A stretch of DNA of 64,000 bases from Bactericera cockerelli (lineage: Eukaryota > Arthropoda > Insecta > Hemiptera > Triozidae). Both the position numbers and the translations under genes were made by a program. Under the pieces are notes generated by a model. It ran no database searches and was not told the DNA's origin. It saw only the letters and a list, made by a program, of their open reading frames with translations. Of the stretch, positions 35,999 to 40,461 are shown in pieces. The stretch is taken from the NCBI GenBank assembly GCA_024516035.1, contig CM044965.1:1641269-1705268 (forward strand), written 5' to 3'. Each line of letters opens with the position of its first letter. The first letter of the stretch is position 1.

Positions 35999-37199
35999 TC
36001 TCAATTCCCTTAGAGGAACTGTTGGAAGTGGCGTCCACCTTCCTGGATGCAAAGGTTGAACCTCTTCATCATGTTCCGTCGAATGTTGCGGAAGATTCCA
36101 GGTTTTTCTGTCAGGTCATCGAATGCCAACAGGATTCTTGCTACCAGATTTCGTAAACTATGTTTTTCACGTGATCCCAAATGTTCCTGTTGGCAACTCC
36201 ATATGCTAAATGCGTATCTGCCATTTCAGCATCCGAATTATAATAATGTAACTTGTACTAAAAAAAACTCAAGAAGTTTAAAGATAATATTTCATAGAAT
36301 GCAGAAAAATATGCTTGAAAACTATCATCGAGAAACAAACAATCATTCATTTGACTGGCCTTTAATTAATTCCAAGGAAAATAATTATCAGACATAAATA
36401 GCTAATTACTCTTTGAGTACAAGACGACCCTACACGGTCAACACTTTTAAGATTTTGAACATCATTTTTTGAGACTTACCTGGTTTATTTACCCAGAAGA
36501 TCACGTGATAAAAAATCGTAAAATTATTTTTAGCATCCTCGGGGCGGCCACCAACTTTTATCAAACTTGCCCATGTCTGTGCCAAAATTTGCTCGGGCAA
36601 ATCTTGAGTGTTTGAAAGTGTAAAAAAATTACATGAGAATTTTTTTTCTATTCACGTGTCAAAAAAGATGCCAAACCAAACCGTAAAAACAAAGTAGTGT
36701 AACTAGAAACATCGAAATTTTGTTGGCTTTCTGCAGAAATGTTCAGAATCAACTCATCTTAAACAAGAAAAAAGTTCTGACCTGAAGAATAAGCCGAAGT
36801 CGGACTTTTTGAGAAAGTTGCAAAAAATCACTTTGTGCAGTTATAAAGGCGAATCCGAAAAAACGGATTGCAGATCCGTCCTAGAAATGTCGTCAGTAAT
36901 CTACCATTAACGGTGTAAACGTTTTTTTGGTCCACCCTACACATAATAGATAAAATACGAGTATATACAGATGTCCCATTTAAAGGGCGGGGTTTTGGCC
37001 CAAGGCAATCTCTTCCACCCAACCCTCATGAATGTTTGCTCACCTTGCCGGTGTACACATACACGATGAACTGCTTGAAGGTGTCGGCCTGGAAGTTGGG
37101 GAGGCGGATGGGCGTGGCGGTGCCCGGGGCGGCGGTGGCGACGGAACACCCGGGATGCGGCACACCTCCCCGCGCTTGGCGGTCTGGAAACTCTTGCAT
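4709..37199 (-). CDS. BTB-BACK-TLDc domain protein (8 exons, 5' end missing)
   Basis: Joining 37199-37044, 33960-33795, 12070-11940, 10958-10799, 10083-9867, 8581-8464, 5832-5645 and 4892-4709 gives 439 residues and a stop. Every junction is GT-AG and every phase fits. Residues 1-75 are the C-terminal half of a BTB fold (YVYTGK, then the [13 protein letters not shown] helix). About 90-235 form a BACK domain ([38 protein letters not shown]). About 265-437 form a complete TLDc domain ([61 protein letters not shown]). BTB-BACK proteins often serve as Cul3 substrate adaptors. TLDc proteins (OXR1, NCOA7) are tied to oxidative stress and V-ATPase. The role of this combination is inferred. A gprs/serine-enriched-protein-like identity is possible but untested. 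The N-terminal BTB half was not found. Confidence 0.9.
4893..5644. other. Intron with A/T-rich sequence and SINE remnant
   Basis: No exon is seen here. Two related A/T-rich segments near 5030-5075 and 5110-5165 (attttttggtaattttgact versus attttttttgtaattttgac) form a short direct duplication. A DNA-transposon-like end (tatacagggtccgcc) occurs at about 5256. A tail of the tRNA-SINE with the ggtggtagaaaatg segment lies near 5390-5480 and ends in (TTA)n. Confidence 0.5.
5588..5645 (-). repeat. Twofold repeat of a TLDc exon splice donor
   Basis: A 32-bp duplication (5588-5619 and 5620-5645 onward) carries attggt(a/g)tttcctattaa and then actcac, so the gtgagt donor of the 5645-5832 exon occurs at 5639-5644 and again at 5607-5612. 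Confidence 0.8.
5645..5832 (-). CDS. TLDc exon 2 of the BTB-BACK-TLDc gene
   Basis: The 188-base exon has acceptor acccttcactag and donor CCCGGA|gtgagt. It starts in phase 0 with [17 protein letters not shown], then [16 protein letters not shown] and [18 protein letters not shown]. These match the GG(Y/F)...PW and AFLFSL...PTKF blocks of TLDc. The donor edge occurs twice, 32 bases apart (5639-5644 and 5607-5612). Confidence 0.93.
5833..6718. other. Intron: (ATT)n microsatellite and reverse tRNA-SINE
   Basis: A (ATT/TTA)n tract lies at about 5936-5978, followed by A-rich sequence. A tRNA-derived SINE in reverse orientation occupies about 6280-6560 (body segments tttcgtagccatc and cttttccctctgatgggcga-like, then a reverse tRNA head with a B-box-like gggattgaacacggga). 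Nothing coding is seen. Confidence 0.55.
6719..8463 (-). repeat. 44-bp splice-donor minisatellite (about 38 donors)
   Basis: Starts of gtaagataagtaatgc recur at 6781, 6825 and onward to 8277 with an exact 44-base period (34 periods, no indel). Long 79-base units flank them at 6719-6780, 8277-8355 and 8356-8434. The long unit equals the last 50 bases of the 8464-8581 exon plus 29 bases of intron. The short unit has lost 35 bases of exon. Every unit keeps cactcaccgtgac-like sequence, which on the minus strand is the CACG|gtgagt donor. Units come as ctgccctcactcacc and ctactcttactcacc types, which alternate between about 7190 and 7560 as an 88-bp higher-order repeat. Confidence 0.95.
8464..8581 (-). 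CDS. TLDc exon 1 of the BTB-BACK-TLDc gene, flanked by its own edge repeats
   Basis: The 118-base exon has acceptor ttattctcag and donor CACG|gtgagt. It reads [20 protein letters not shown] then [19 protein letters not shown], the opening of the TLDc fold (W.LLYRAS..G.SA..FH..CD). On the upstream side a 68-bp array (8582-9077) repeats its acceptor and first 19 bases. On the downstream side a 44/79-bp array (6719-8463) repeats its donor and up to 50 bases of its 3' end. The true exon is the only copy with both edges and the intact middle. Confidence 0.92.
8582..9080 (-). repeat. 68-bp splice-acceptor minisatellite (8 acceptors)
   Basis: The start cctgagaataagacag recurs at 8581, 8649, 8717, 8785, 8853, 8921 and 8989 (period 68), with a last copy at 9074. 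On the minus strand each unit is a GA/CT tract, ttctactgtcttattctcag and the first 19 bases of the 8464-8581 exon (GTATGGCAACAGCAAGCAG). The outermost copy carries a longer, 41-base piece of the exon. The true acceptor is the innermost one. Confidence 0.95.
9519..9602 (+). mobile_element. Orphan LINE 3' end with poly(A)
   Basis: The segment actctaccgggctgtctctt to cacctcggccg followed by an A-run matches the 3' end of the reverse-transcriptase element at 56380-57433. It is a very short 5'-truncated copy of the same LINE family in an intron. Confidence 0.75.
9613..9842 (+). mobile_element. Non-autonomous Helitron-like element
   Basis: It starts TCTATACTTATAAAAG directly after an A. It ends in a 7-bp-stem hairpin (agcgggc-gata-gcccgct) that runs into CTAG followed by T. 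Insertion between A and T, a 5' TC and a 3' hairpin plus CTRR are the Helitron hallmarks. Length is 230 bases and there is no coding sequence. Confidence 0.75.
9867..10083 (-). CDS. BACK-to-TLDc linker exon of the BTB-BACK-TLDc gene
   Basis: The 217-base exon has acceptor ctttccacag and donor TCTTG|gtgagt. It reads [18 protein letters not shown], a short serine patch ([10 protein letters not shown]), then [20 protein letters not shown], the first TLDc strand and helix. It ends with two bases of the Trp codon completed by the next exon (LNSWYGNS). A Helitron-like element ends only 18 bases beyond the donor. Confidence 0.93.
10090..10300. repeat. Interspersed repeat with attgcc...ggcaat hairpin
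   Basis: An A/T-rich tail is followed by gggcggggttattgccttt and ggcaatctcttccaccca. The same module occurs at about 36975-37023, and reversed at 49318-49460 and 51578-51700, where it precedes T-rich sequence and an AATAAA-like signal. It is probably the 3' end of an unrecognised retroelement. Confidence 0.55.
10475..10580 (+). mobile_element. 5S-rRNA-derived SINE head (truncated)
   Basis: The 5S-like segment accggttctcgtaggatcac then tttaagcaacgtccagcgag is visible, but the last part of the 5S head is deleted. It runs directly into a reverse tRNA-SINE. Confidence 0.7.
10580..10690 (-). mobile_element. tRNA-derived SINE (gcgcgcgat family), reverse
   Basis: On the minus strand it reads GCGCGCGATCAGCTCAGTGG then TTAAGCACTCGCTTGCCATA, an A-box-like and anticodon-arm-like head, with a GGTCCCGCGTTCGATCCCCC B box. 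It matches the copy at 62036. Confidence 0.8.
10799..10958 (-). CDS. BACK exon 2 of the BTB-BACK-TLDc gene
   Basis: The 160-base exon has acceptor tctgtctcacag and donor ATTG|gtaagt. It starts in phase 0 ([17 protein letters not shown]), continues with [17 protein letters not shown] and ends RLLLI plus one base of Asp. This is the second half of BACK, with the usual W..AV..W segment. A degenerate second copy of its donor edge (18 of 20 bases) lies 67 bases downstream at 10723-10742. Confidence 0.93.
11117..11190 (-). mobile_element. tRNA-SINE fragment (accaccgacc family)
   Basis: The segment accaccgaccagactacaag, then tccgccgccttatcga, is shared with copies at about 53240, 60660 and 61090. 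It is the reverse of a tRNA-like head with a GGTTCAAGTCCC-type B box. Confidence 0.6.
11230..11440 (-). mobile_element. tRNA-derived SINE (caccgtggcagagtg family), reverse
   Basis: In reverse it shows the head caccgtggcagagtgagtta-gcgcgctaggcattgcacgc and the body with ctcacgaggaaaaatgagt-like sequence. Sister copies lie at 14707, 15360, 22080, 22740, 40897, 44470 and 59540. Confidence 0.8.
11520..11800 (+). mobile_element. 5S-rRNA-derived SINE
   Basis: A 5S-like head (gaatacacc..., aagttaagcaatgttcagca, tatttggatgtatgacca) is followed by the shared body cccactcaggctgggg, gaatggagggtaaaac, gtgatatgaccatgcagttg and a short A-rich tail. Confidence 0.85.
11940..12070 (-). CDS. BACK exon of the BTB-BACK-TLDc gene
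   Basis: The 131-base exon has acceptor catccctcag and donor TGC|gtaagt. The first two bases complete the Gly codon split across the 21.7-kb intron. It reads [18 protein letters not shown] then [17 protein letters not shown], the signature core of a BACK domain (FL.LP...L..ILSSD). The upstream intron contains a small 24-bp tandem repeat (12120-12370), the THAP/DDE transposon and the SNRPE gene on the other strand. Confidence 0.93.
12120..12370. repeat. 24-bp tandem repeat in the intron
   Basis: Units of cagatttacagcgtcaagt with gatca or taatatca spacers occur about ten times, with mutations. It lies just upstream of the 11940-12070 exon in transcription order. Confidence 0.85.
12395..12560 (+). 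mobile_element. SINE body fragment
   Basis: It contains tattcccggcctccc, a gaggttaatttgagtag segment and gtgacatgaacatgttgttgaaagcgacg, the body and tail shared by the 5S-derived SINEs. The head is missing. Confidence 0.6.
13159..13594. repeat. Nested 218-bp direct duplication (copy 1)
   Basis: cactgtttttatccttcgca starts at 13159 and again at 13377. Both units end in cgcaacgcggctagtttcc. A (GT)n tract (about 13128-13146) precedes it. The same nested duplication is present at about 20528-20963 in copy 2, so it predates the 7.4-kb event. Confidence 0.93.
14705..14895 (+). mobile_element. tRNA-derived SINE (caccgttgccgagtg) in transposon copy 1
   Basis: Head gtcaccgttgccgagtgagt, then a GGTTCGATCCCC B box and the tail ctcgtgaggaaaaatgagta. 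The copy-2 counterpart lies at 22079-22270 and lacks the 16-base deletion. Confidence 0.8.
15055..15245 (-). mobile_element. tRNA-derived SINE (gcgcgcgat family), copy 1
   Basis: Reverse orientation: body cctctctgatggacgagaag, then gcatggtaagcgagtatctt and ccactgagctattcgtgcgc. The counterpart is at 22437-22625. Confidence 0.75.
15355..15545 (-). mobile_element. tRNA-derived SINE (caccgtggcag family), copy 1
   Basis: Reverse: ccaccggtcgctgctcac at the body end and tgccacggtgactatg at the head, with B box gggatttgaacccaggtca. The counterpart is at 22737-22925. Confidence 0.8.
15680..15925 (-). mobile_element. tRNA-derived SINE (cctccgtggcgtaacgg family), copy 1
   Basis: In reverse it shows head gcctccgtggcgtaacggtt, B-box-like gagttcgattcccggttgg, and a body with cccaggctgggtgaggttaa and gcgaatggagggtaaaac. 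That body is also present in the 5S-headed SINEs. The counterpart is at 23060-23305. Confidence 0.85.
16020..16810. repeat. Arthropod-type dispersed repeat with gacagacagacgg motif
   Basis: Contains tctccaaaacgactgaaccg, cgaaatcgggtgtaccgttc and gacagacagacggaccgac. This is a style of low-copy repeat common in arthropod genomes (general knowledge). A second copy lies at about 23400-24190, and a clearly diverged relative at 27525-28110. The apparent open frame is not supported as a gene. Confidence 0.6.
18551..19330 (-). pseudogene. DDE transposase (ISL2EU/DDE_Tnp_4-like), copy 1
   Basis: Minus-strand blocks in order: a helix-turn-helix-like [20 protein letters not shown], then after a frame change [21 protein letters not shown] (first catalytic Asp), [17 protein letters not shown], an in-frame TGA near 18957, [30 protein letters not shown], and [16 protein letters not shown] (catalytic Glu region). 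The second Asp expected in the GGR.SD block is Val here. The frame change, the stop and the missing Asp make it inactive as read, unless an intron explains the break. Confidence 0.85.
19640..19950 (-). pseudogene. THAP C-terminal exon of the transposase gene, copy 1
   Basis: After acceptor atctgtttcag it reads [20 protein letters not shown] then [10 protein letters not shown], the LKP.AVP..F box that closes a THAP domain. A lysine-rich and acidic linker follows ([15 protein letters not shown]). The first THAP exon is absent from this copy because the duplication stops before it. Confidence 0.75.
22079..22270 (+). mobile_element. tRNA-derived SINE in transposon copy 2
   Basis: Same insertion as 14705-14895 but with the full ctctgtacttggatgttcgg segment. 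Confidence 0.8.
22437..22625 (-). mobile_element. tRNA-derived SINE (gcgcgcgat family), copy 2
   Basis: Counterpart of 15055-15245 in the second duplication copy. Confidence 0.75.
22737..22925 (-). mobile_element. tRNA-derived SINE (caccgtggcag family), copy 2
   Basis: Counterpart of 15355-15545. Its B box here is gggattcgaacccaggtc, closer to the consensus than copy 1. Confidence 0.8.
23060..23305 (-). mobile_element. tRNA-derived SINE (cctccgtggcg family), copy 2
   Basis: Counterpart of 15680-15925 with small indels in the body. Confidence 0.85.
25929..26710 (-). pseudogene. DDE transposase (ISL2EU/DDE_Tnp_4-like), copy 2
   Basis: Nearly the same sequence as 18551-19330, with one Ser/Ala difference (QKGAM instead of QKGSM). 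It keeps the same frame break, the in-frame stop and the Val in place of the second Asp, so the damage predates the duplication. This copy is in line with the first THAP exon to its right. Confidence 0.85.
27015..27325 (-). pseudogene. THAP C-terminal exon of the transposase gene, copy 2
   Basis: Same as 19640-19950. The acceptor follows a pyrimidine-rich tract and the join to the 28346 donor is in phase (DHFG then LENYLENS), which rebuilds a normal THAP order. Confidence 0.75.
27525..28110. repeat. Diverged relative of the 16.0-16.8 kb repeat
   Basis: Aligned by eye: ggacacaatacttccttgtg versus ggacacaatgcttcctcgtg, and gacttttttgtccaacattt versus tacttttttgtccaaaattt, with many differences between. 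It lies in the unique right part of the transposon and is an older duplication than the 7.4-kb one. Confidence 0.7.
28140..29077. other. Right part of the transposon, non-coding outside the THAP exon
   Basis: Holds a poly(T) tract (28146-28169), the THAP exon, and A/T-rich sequence up to the right terminal repeat. No other gene is visible. Confidence 0.5.
28346..28530 (-). pseudogene. THAP N-terminal exon of the transposase gene
   Basis: ATG at 28530-28528, then [20 protein letters not shown] and KLSSPFP. After a one-base frame change near 28440 it continues [20 protein letters not shown] and CCEDHFG. This is the C2-CH zinc-finger pattern of a THAP domain (C..C ... W ... C..H). Donor gtgagt follows at 28345-28340. 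The frame change disables it as read. Confidence 0.8.
29251..29398 (+). CDS. SNRPE: SNRPE exon 1
   Basis: Two in-frame ATGs (29251, 29269) precede [14 protein letters not shown] and [13 protein letters not shown]. The exon ends one base into the Gly codon before gtgagt. No clear TATA box is seen upstream. A usual short 5' UTR would start between the transposon end (29103) and 29251. Confidence 0.93.
29251..30403 (+). CDS. SNRPE: Small nuclear ribonucleoprotein E (Sm-E), two exons
   Basis: Exons 29251-29398 and 30255-30403 join (CTAG|gtgagt ... ttttcag|GATTTG) to a 98-residue protein, or 92 residues from the second ATG at 29269. Sm-E is one of the seven proteins of the Sm ring on U1, U2, U4 and U5 snRNAs and is needed for pre-mRNA splicing. 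The Sm1 motif ([20 protein letters not shown], then [17 protein letters not shown]) and Sm2 motif ([11 protein letters not shown]) are intact and close to animal SNRPE. The family length is about 92, favouring the MAPKVQK start, but the upstream in-frame MSGGFK is also possible. The gene lies within an intron of the BTB-BACK-TLDc gene on the opposite strand. A transposon end is about 150 bases upstream. Confidence 0.95.
29555..29745 (-). mobile_element. tRNA-derived SINE (ggtagcttagtggtaaagg family), reverse
   Basis: Within the SNRPE intron: ccttatttatacttctcgat, cccattattccagcaataag, aaaatcccaaatgggaggtt and a reverse B box (gggttttgaacctgcgacct). Sister copies lie at 32718, 34005, 38860, 42420, 42665 and 61790. 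Confidence 0.75.
29936..29997. repeat. Perfect 62-bp palindrome in the SNRPE intron
   Basis: Arms of 29 bases starting ccagatggggctgacgtcc meet at a central acgt and are exact inverse copies with no spacer. The transcribed RNA would form a long hairpin with almost no loop. Confidence 0.97.
30255..30403 (+). CDS. SNRPE: SNRPE exon 2
   Basis: After tattttgttttcag it reads [36 protein letters not shown] and ends NPDEVKV-TAA. The C-terminal tail differs from the vertebrate QSVSN ending, as is usual between phyla. Confidence 0.95.
30640..31370. other. Intergenic/intron sequence, origin unclear
   Basis: No exon is seen. The segment at 30840-31010 is GC-richer than its surroundings (gcaactccctggctatatca, cctcggatccttttcagggt) and precedes the LTR-element remnant. 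It might be part of a long terminal repeat, but no matching partner was found. Confidence 0.3.
31380..31790 (+). pseudogene. LTR-retrotransposon protease remnant
   Basis: One frame reads [18 protein letters not shown], the active-site loop of a retropepsin (hydrophobic-D-T/S-G-A). About 60 codons on, after stops, comes [11 protein letters not shown], similar to the (I/L)(L/I)G..L strand that closes this fold. The frame is broken by stops and an A-run at 31515-31527. No gag, reverse transcriptase or LTR could be assigned. Confidence 0.6.
31885..32199. mobile_element. hAT-like MITE
   Basis: Begins cagtggtccacaacc and ends ggtgcggaccactg, an imperfect inverted repeat of the hAT type. The 8 flanking bases are tcctaagg (31877) and ctctaagg (32200), a near-perfect 8-bp target-site duplication. 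The inner sequence also holds inverse cggcacc motifs. No transposase. Confidence 0.8.
32718..32925 (-). mobile_element. tRNA-derived SINE (ggtagcttagtgg family), reverse
   Basis: Body atcgccttatttatactgcc, tcccaaatgggaggataaca, reverse B box ctgggtttcgaacccacgac and reverse head ccgcctttaccactgagcta. Confidence 0.85.
33000..33780 (-). repeat. 71-bp splice-donor minisatellite (11 extra donors)
   Basis: gtgactcc starts lie at 33000, 33071, 33142, 33213, 33284, 33355, 33426, 33497, 33568, 33639 and 33710, and the real exon edge at 33781, an exact 71-base period. On the minus strand each unit holds 45 bases of exon (through ATGGAGATCCAGGACAGAG) and the GCCGCAG|gtaagtgg donor, then 26 intron bases. 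Units vary at a few sites (tccatagcgg/tccatggcgg, cctggatctc/cctgaatctc, aggtaggtgc/aggtacgtgc). 71 is not a multiple of three, so use of another donor would shift the frame. Confidence 0.97.
33795..33960 (-). CDS. BTB end / BACK start exon of the BTB-BACK-TLDc gene
   Basis: This 166-base exon runs from acceptor ttgttctcag to donor GCAG|gtaagt (33794-33789). It begins in phase 0 with [20 protein letters not shown], the last BTB helices, and ends [10 protein letters not shown] plus one base of a Gly codon. The join to the next exon gives QDRAAGKGAKSF. The last 45 bases of the exon and the first 26 of the intron are repeated eleven more times downstream (33000-33780), so the true donor is the first of twelve near-identical donors in transcription order. 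Confidence 0.93.
34005..34130 (+). mobile_element. tRNA-derived SINE (ggtaaaggc family)
   Basis: taatggtaaaggcagcactc, aatccagagattccagaggt and cgtggattcgaaacccaac, followed by the body tttggtattttaccac. The head is incomplete. The Helitron starts just after it. Confidence 0.75.
34134..34377 (-). mobile_element. Non-autonomous Helitron-like element
   Basis: Read on the minus strand it starts TCTCTATATATAAAAC after an A. It ends with a CCCGT/ACGGG hairpin, 7 bases and CTAG followed by T. Length is 244 bases. It belongs to the same structural class as 9613-9842 but the sequence is different. Confidence 0.7.
35938..35999. repeat. (CT)n microsatellite
   Basis: Nearly pure CT/TC with short interruptions, inside the long-inverted-repeat element. 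Confidence 0.95.
36010..36235 (-). pseudogene. Mariner/Tc1-like transposase C-terminal fragment
   Basis: Minus strand: [14 protein letters not shown] in one frame, then after a frame change [20 protein letters not shown] and [20 protein letters not shown] ending FQQFL-stop. The W.H.K..VYE...LV.RI...R...C....G.HF..L pattern is the usual end of arthropod mariner-like transposases. The catalytic region is not recognised. Confidence 0.65.
37044..37199 (-). CDS. BTB exon (first exon found) of the BTB-BACK-TLDc gene
   Basis: The acceptor is a C/T-rich tract ending gtggcggcag, and the donor is AAG|gtgagc at 37043-37038. The 156-base exon reads in one frame from MQEFPDRQ through [18 protein letters not shown] to YVYTGK, the typical BTB stretch before the last helices. 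The exon starts with ATG, but a BTB domain needs about 50-60 residues upstream (the dimerisation strand and the AHK..L..RS segment). The ATG is therefore probably internal and earlier exons are missing. The sequence is GC-rich against an A/T-rich background. A truncated interspersed repeat (36975-37023) abuts the donor side. Confidence 0.85.
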
Positions 37200-37302
37200 C
37201 TGCCGCCACGGAGGAGAAAGAGGAACGGGGGGGCGGTTAGATTTTTGTAAATAAATCGTAAAAAATTGGTTTTTTTGACATTTTCATGTCTTTGCTCTGG
37301 CA

Positions 37303-37480
37303 CATAACCAAAATTATGTGACGAAATTATGTAACGAAATTATGTAACGATATTATGTAACGAAATATTGAATTGTAAAGGGAGAGAAGAGGGAAAGTGT
37401 GTGTCATGCGCACAATGGCGAAGTATTGAATTGTAGAGGGAGAGAAGAGAGAAGGTATGTGTCATGCGCACAATACGAAA
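37303..37480. repeat. Short tandem repeats (acgaaattatgt; gggagagaagaggg)
   Basis: Four units of atgtaacgaaatt at 37316-37366 and a twofold repeat of gaattgtaaagggagagaag with gtgtgtcatgcgcacaa at 37370-37475. Nothing coding. Confidence 0.8.
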
Positions 37481-38300
37481 TTTGGTCAGTTGGGTTTTGG
37501 ACCTTGAATAGTAAAGATGAAAATGTCCCAATGGTTGCAGACTCGTATGCAAGCGTTTTTTTTACATACAAAATGAGAGTTGACTCCGAGAGAAACAAAA
37601 TTAGTTTAGAAATTTTATTATGTTTATGAGAAGAGTTTTACAAGCTTATTCATTTTACAGCAATGAAAGAAGAACCAATTTGGGCGTTCATTACTCATGA
37701 TATCACTTCTTTTTAGGATTCATCCGCGTTCTCCATTTTTTATCCACACGAAGTGTAATTTTTGCTGATACATATTATTATTGCAATGAACATTCTTAAA
37801 AAAAAAAAAAAAAAAAAACAGGGTGTCCCTGAAACATAGCAAACATAACCACGTATACTAGGGATGAAATAAAAATCACTTTGCTCCATAAACATGGGTG
37901 CTTTTATTTTTCAACAATTGAAAAACAGGACCGATTTATTTTGACAGCTTCTAGAAAAAGGAGAGGGTTTTTTTCGAATATTTTTTTTCTGTGGGGAATG
38001 AACCCTATATTAATTAGACCCAGAAAAATTTCCTGAATTATCTATCGATCAGATATTTTGTTACTCTCTCTCTCTTGTTACACCATAAATAAAATATGTT
38101 ATAACTTCTCACTATAATATTTTGCTTTGCGACGTTTCGTACGTAGAATACCTGCTTAGGAAATTTTATGCCTTCCGGCGAGCTTGATGTATTTTTATAT
38201 CACGCTTTTTGATTTAATTGATTTTACATTTTTTGTTGCCCAATCGCTCGGGATTGGGTTTTAGGAGATAAAGGTAAAGTAGACTGTGTTAAAAGGTTTG
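37480..38300. other. Non-coding region with transposon-like end
   Basis: A poly(A) run (37800-37819) is followed by cagggtgtccctgaaacata, which resembles the ends of arthropod mariner-type repeats. The other end was not found. No exon. Confidence 0.4.
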
Positions 38301-38303
38301 AGT

Positions 38304-38570
38304 AGCCAGCGTCGATGGCATGTTGAATACACCGGTTCCCTTCAGAACACCGAAGTTAAGCGACATCCAGCGAGGTTAAGACTTGGATGGGTGACCATTC
38401 AAATTCTAATTCTCGTGACGCTGGCTTTTCCCGGCCCCACTCAGGCTGGGTGAGGTCAATGTGAGTAGCAGGTTTGTGAGTTTCCTGCGAATGGAGGGTA
38501 AAACCCCCGTCGTGATATGACCATGGCAGTTGAAAGCGACGTTAAACCCCACTTAAAAAAAAAAAAAAAG
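38304..38570 (+). mobile_element. 5S-rRNA-derived SINE, full length with TSD
   Basis: The 5S-like head (gttgaatacaccggttccct, cgaagttaagcgacatccag, cttggatgggtgaccattca) carries the internal RNA polymerase III control region. The body is ggccccactcaggctgggtg, gaatggagggtaaaacccc and gtgatatgaccatggcagtt, then poly(A). Target-site repeat aaaaggtttgagt at 38291-38303 and 38566-38578. Confidence 0.93.
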
Positions 38571-38859
38571 GTTTGAGTTATTTCCCTACGTATAATGTTT
38601 ATTAAATAGGCACTGGGAGTAACTCAAAATTAATAGTAATTATTGAACTATTAATTTTGTTAAAAAAAAATTATGATTAAAATTTACCAATGTATTTTTC
38701 TGTTTTACATGAAATATTTATCTCTGTTTTACATTAAAATCGCATTCGCCTTTCCGAGGTGAATGTGTTTTTCCATCATATTTTTGGATGGCCTAATATG
38801 CAGCGTTTGGGTTTAAGTAAAAGATTAAAGGTCAAGAATCTAGAATCAAGAAGTATTGG

Positions 38860-39150
38860 GGATTTTGACCACATAATAATATGTCTTGAGCTTACTGCTG
38901 GAATAATGGGACACAATAGCCCTAATCGGGCAGTATAATGTCTGTCCCGGTAGCTTAGTGGTAAAGGCGGCACTCTGTGAATCCAGAGATTCAAGAGGTC
39001 GCGGCTTTGAAACCCAGCCAGGACATGACAAGTTATCGTCCCATTTGGGATTTTCACCACACAATAATACGTCTTGAGCTTACTGCTGGAATAATGGGAC
39101 TCAATAGCCCTAATCGGGCAGTATTAATAAGGCGATATTATTATTATTAA
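38860..39150 (+). mobile_element. tRNA-derived SINE (ggtagcttagtgg family), nearly full
   Basis: Head cggtagcttagtggtaaagg with A box, then tcgcggctttgaaacccagc as B box and the body tcccatttgggattttcacc, cttactgctggaataatggg and aatcgggcagtat, ending in (ATT)n. The stretch 38865-38940 repeats part of the body upstream, so a second copy is truncated. Confidence 0.85.
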
Positions 39151-39863
39151 TCTTAACATACCCCCTTCCCTCAATGACACGGGTATGGAGCTCTGGTAAG
39201 TGAGCATCATAAGTATGCAATGCTCATCCCCCGAGGAAGTGATAACAGGTCAGGAGAACAAAGAAGCCGAGGCATGGCTGGAACTCAGGCGAAACTGAGA
39301 ACTGCACATAGCTTCATTGTTTGTTTATTTTCATGCATTTATGTGTGGTTAACAATACAGACATGCCCACCACCCAATAACATTATAAACACGTGGTCGC
39401 ATACTCAAATATACAGGGCTTCCATAAAGTCTCACCCAGGCCTGGGTTTCTCGGAAACTACTCGTAGAAATCAAAAAACGCAAAAACCCTCCTATTTTAA
39501 GTTTTTGTCATAGTTTGAGTAAAGAGGAAAAGACGGATTAAGTTTTTTCAACAAAAAAATTGCGTACTCGTCCCCATTCAGGCTGGGTGGGCAACTGGGC
39601 ATGGACCAACTTTAAAATCTTAGATGGAGTCACGGTAGGATTTGGGGTTTTCGAAAGTGAGAGTGCTTTCTTTAACGAGGTCCAGCTCTTTTGTCGACGA
39701 ATAGCTGAGAAAGTAACAAGATTGCAAAAGAAAGCATTGAGGAGGGAAAAAGATCAAAGGACAGAAGAAGACAGAAGACAATAGAATGGAGAGCAACATC
39801 TGAGACGAGCCTTTCACTACCGGAGGACGAACCTGTAGAACCAACTATTTTTTTTCTATTCAT

Positions 39864-40461
39864 ACTGTCGAATCTGAATATAAGAGAACAATTTTCAGGT
39901 CAAATTTACCTCTCTATAAGGGAATATAACCTCTTTATTAGGAAAAATAACCTCTTTAAAAGAGAAAACTGGATATAAGAGAACAATTTCCAGGTCAAAT
40001 TTACCTCTCTATAAGGGAATATAACCTCTTTATTAGGAAAAATAACCTCTTTAAAAGAAAAAACCTGGATATAAGGGAACAATTTCCAGGTCTAATTTGC
40101 CTCTCTAGACGGCAATATAATCTTTTATAAGGAAAAAAACCTCTTTATAAGAGAAACCTGGATATAAGAGAAAAATTTCCAGGTCAAATTTATCTCTCTA
40201 TAAGTGAATATAACCTTTTATAAGGAAAAAAAACCTCTTTATAAAAGAAAACTGGACATATAAGAGAAATAACCCTATAGTTCCTTGAGTTCTCTTATAT
40301 CCAGGTTCTAACCTACATATAAAGGAACTGGATATAAGAGAACAATTTCTCTTATATCCAGTATAATTATATTGGAACACAACATTTTTACTTATAAGAG
40401 AAATCTAGACTTAAGAGAAAATAACTAGTCGCTTGAGTTCTCTTATATCCAGATCCGACTG
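39864..40461. mobile_element. Pogo/Tigger-like MITE with internal repeats
   Basis: Left end ctgtcgaatctgaatataag and right end (inverse) cagtcggatctggatataag form the inverted repeat typical of the CAGTCGAA..TC.ATATAA.. pogo/Tigger group. Between them a block of about 113 bases (ggatataagagaacaatttc, aggtcaaatttacctctcta, aacctctttataagg) occurs about four times. Near 40283-40370 inverse copies of ggatataagagaac make hairpins. No transposase. Confidence 0.7.

Larger units (their letters stand above)
34509..36939. mobile_element. Long-inverted-repeat (foldback-like) DNA element
   Basis: Two inverse copies of about 520-530 bases (34509-35040 and 36417-36939) begin cagggtggaccaaaaaaacg. They share gggcaagtttgataaaagtt and tcttctggg-like blocks, with several small indels and substitutions. 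The inside (35041-36416) holds a (CT)n tract and a mariner-like transposase fragment. The long inverted repeats are far longer than usual mariner ends. Confidence 0.85.

Noticed and set aside
36047..36397. 116-residue plus-strand open frame inside the foldback element
   Set aside because: It is antisense to the mariner-like C-terminal fragment and has no domain of its own.
37036..37303. Other GC-rich open frames over the BTB exon
   Set aside because: They are shadows of the phase-consistent BTB frame, which alone has acceptor and donor in the right phase.
38304..38420. 5S rRNA gene
   Set aside because: The head is diverged in the first and last parts of 5S, lacks the closing strand, and continues into a SINE body with poly(A) and target-site repeats.
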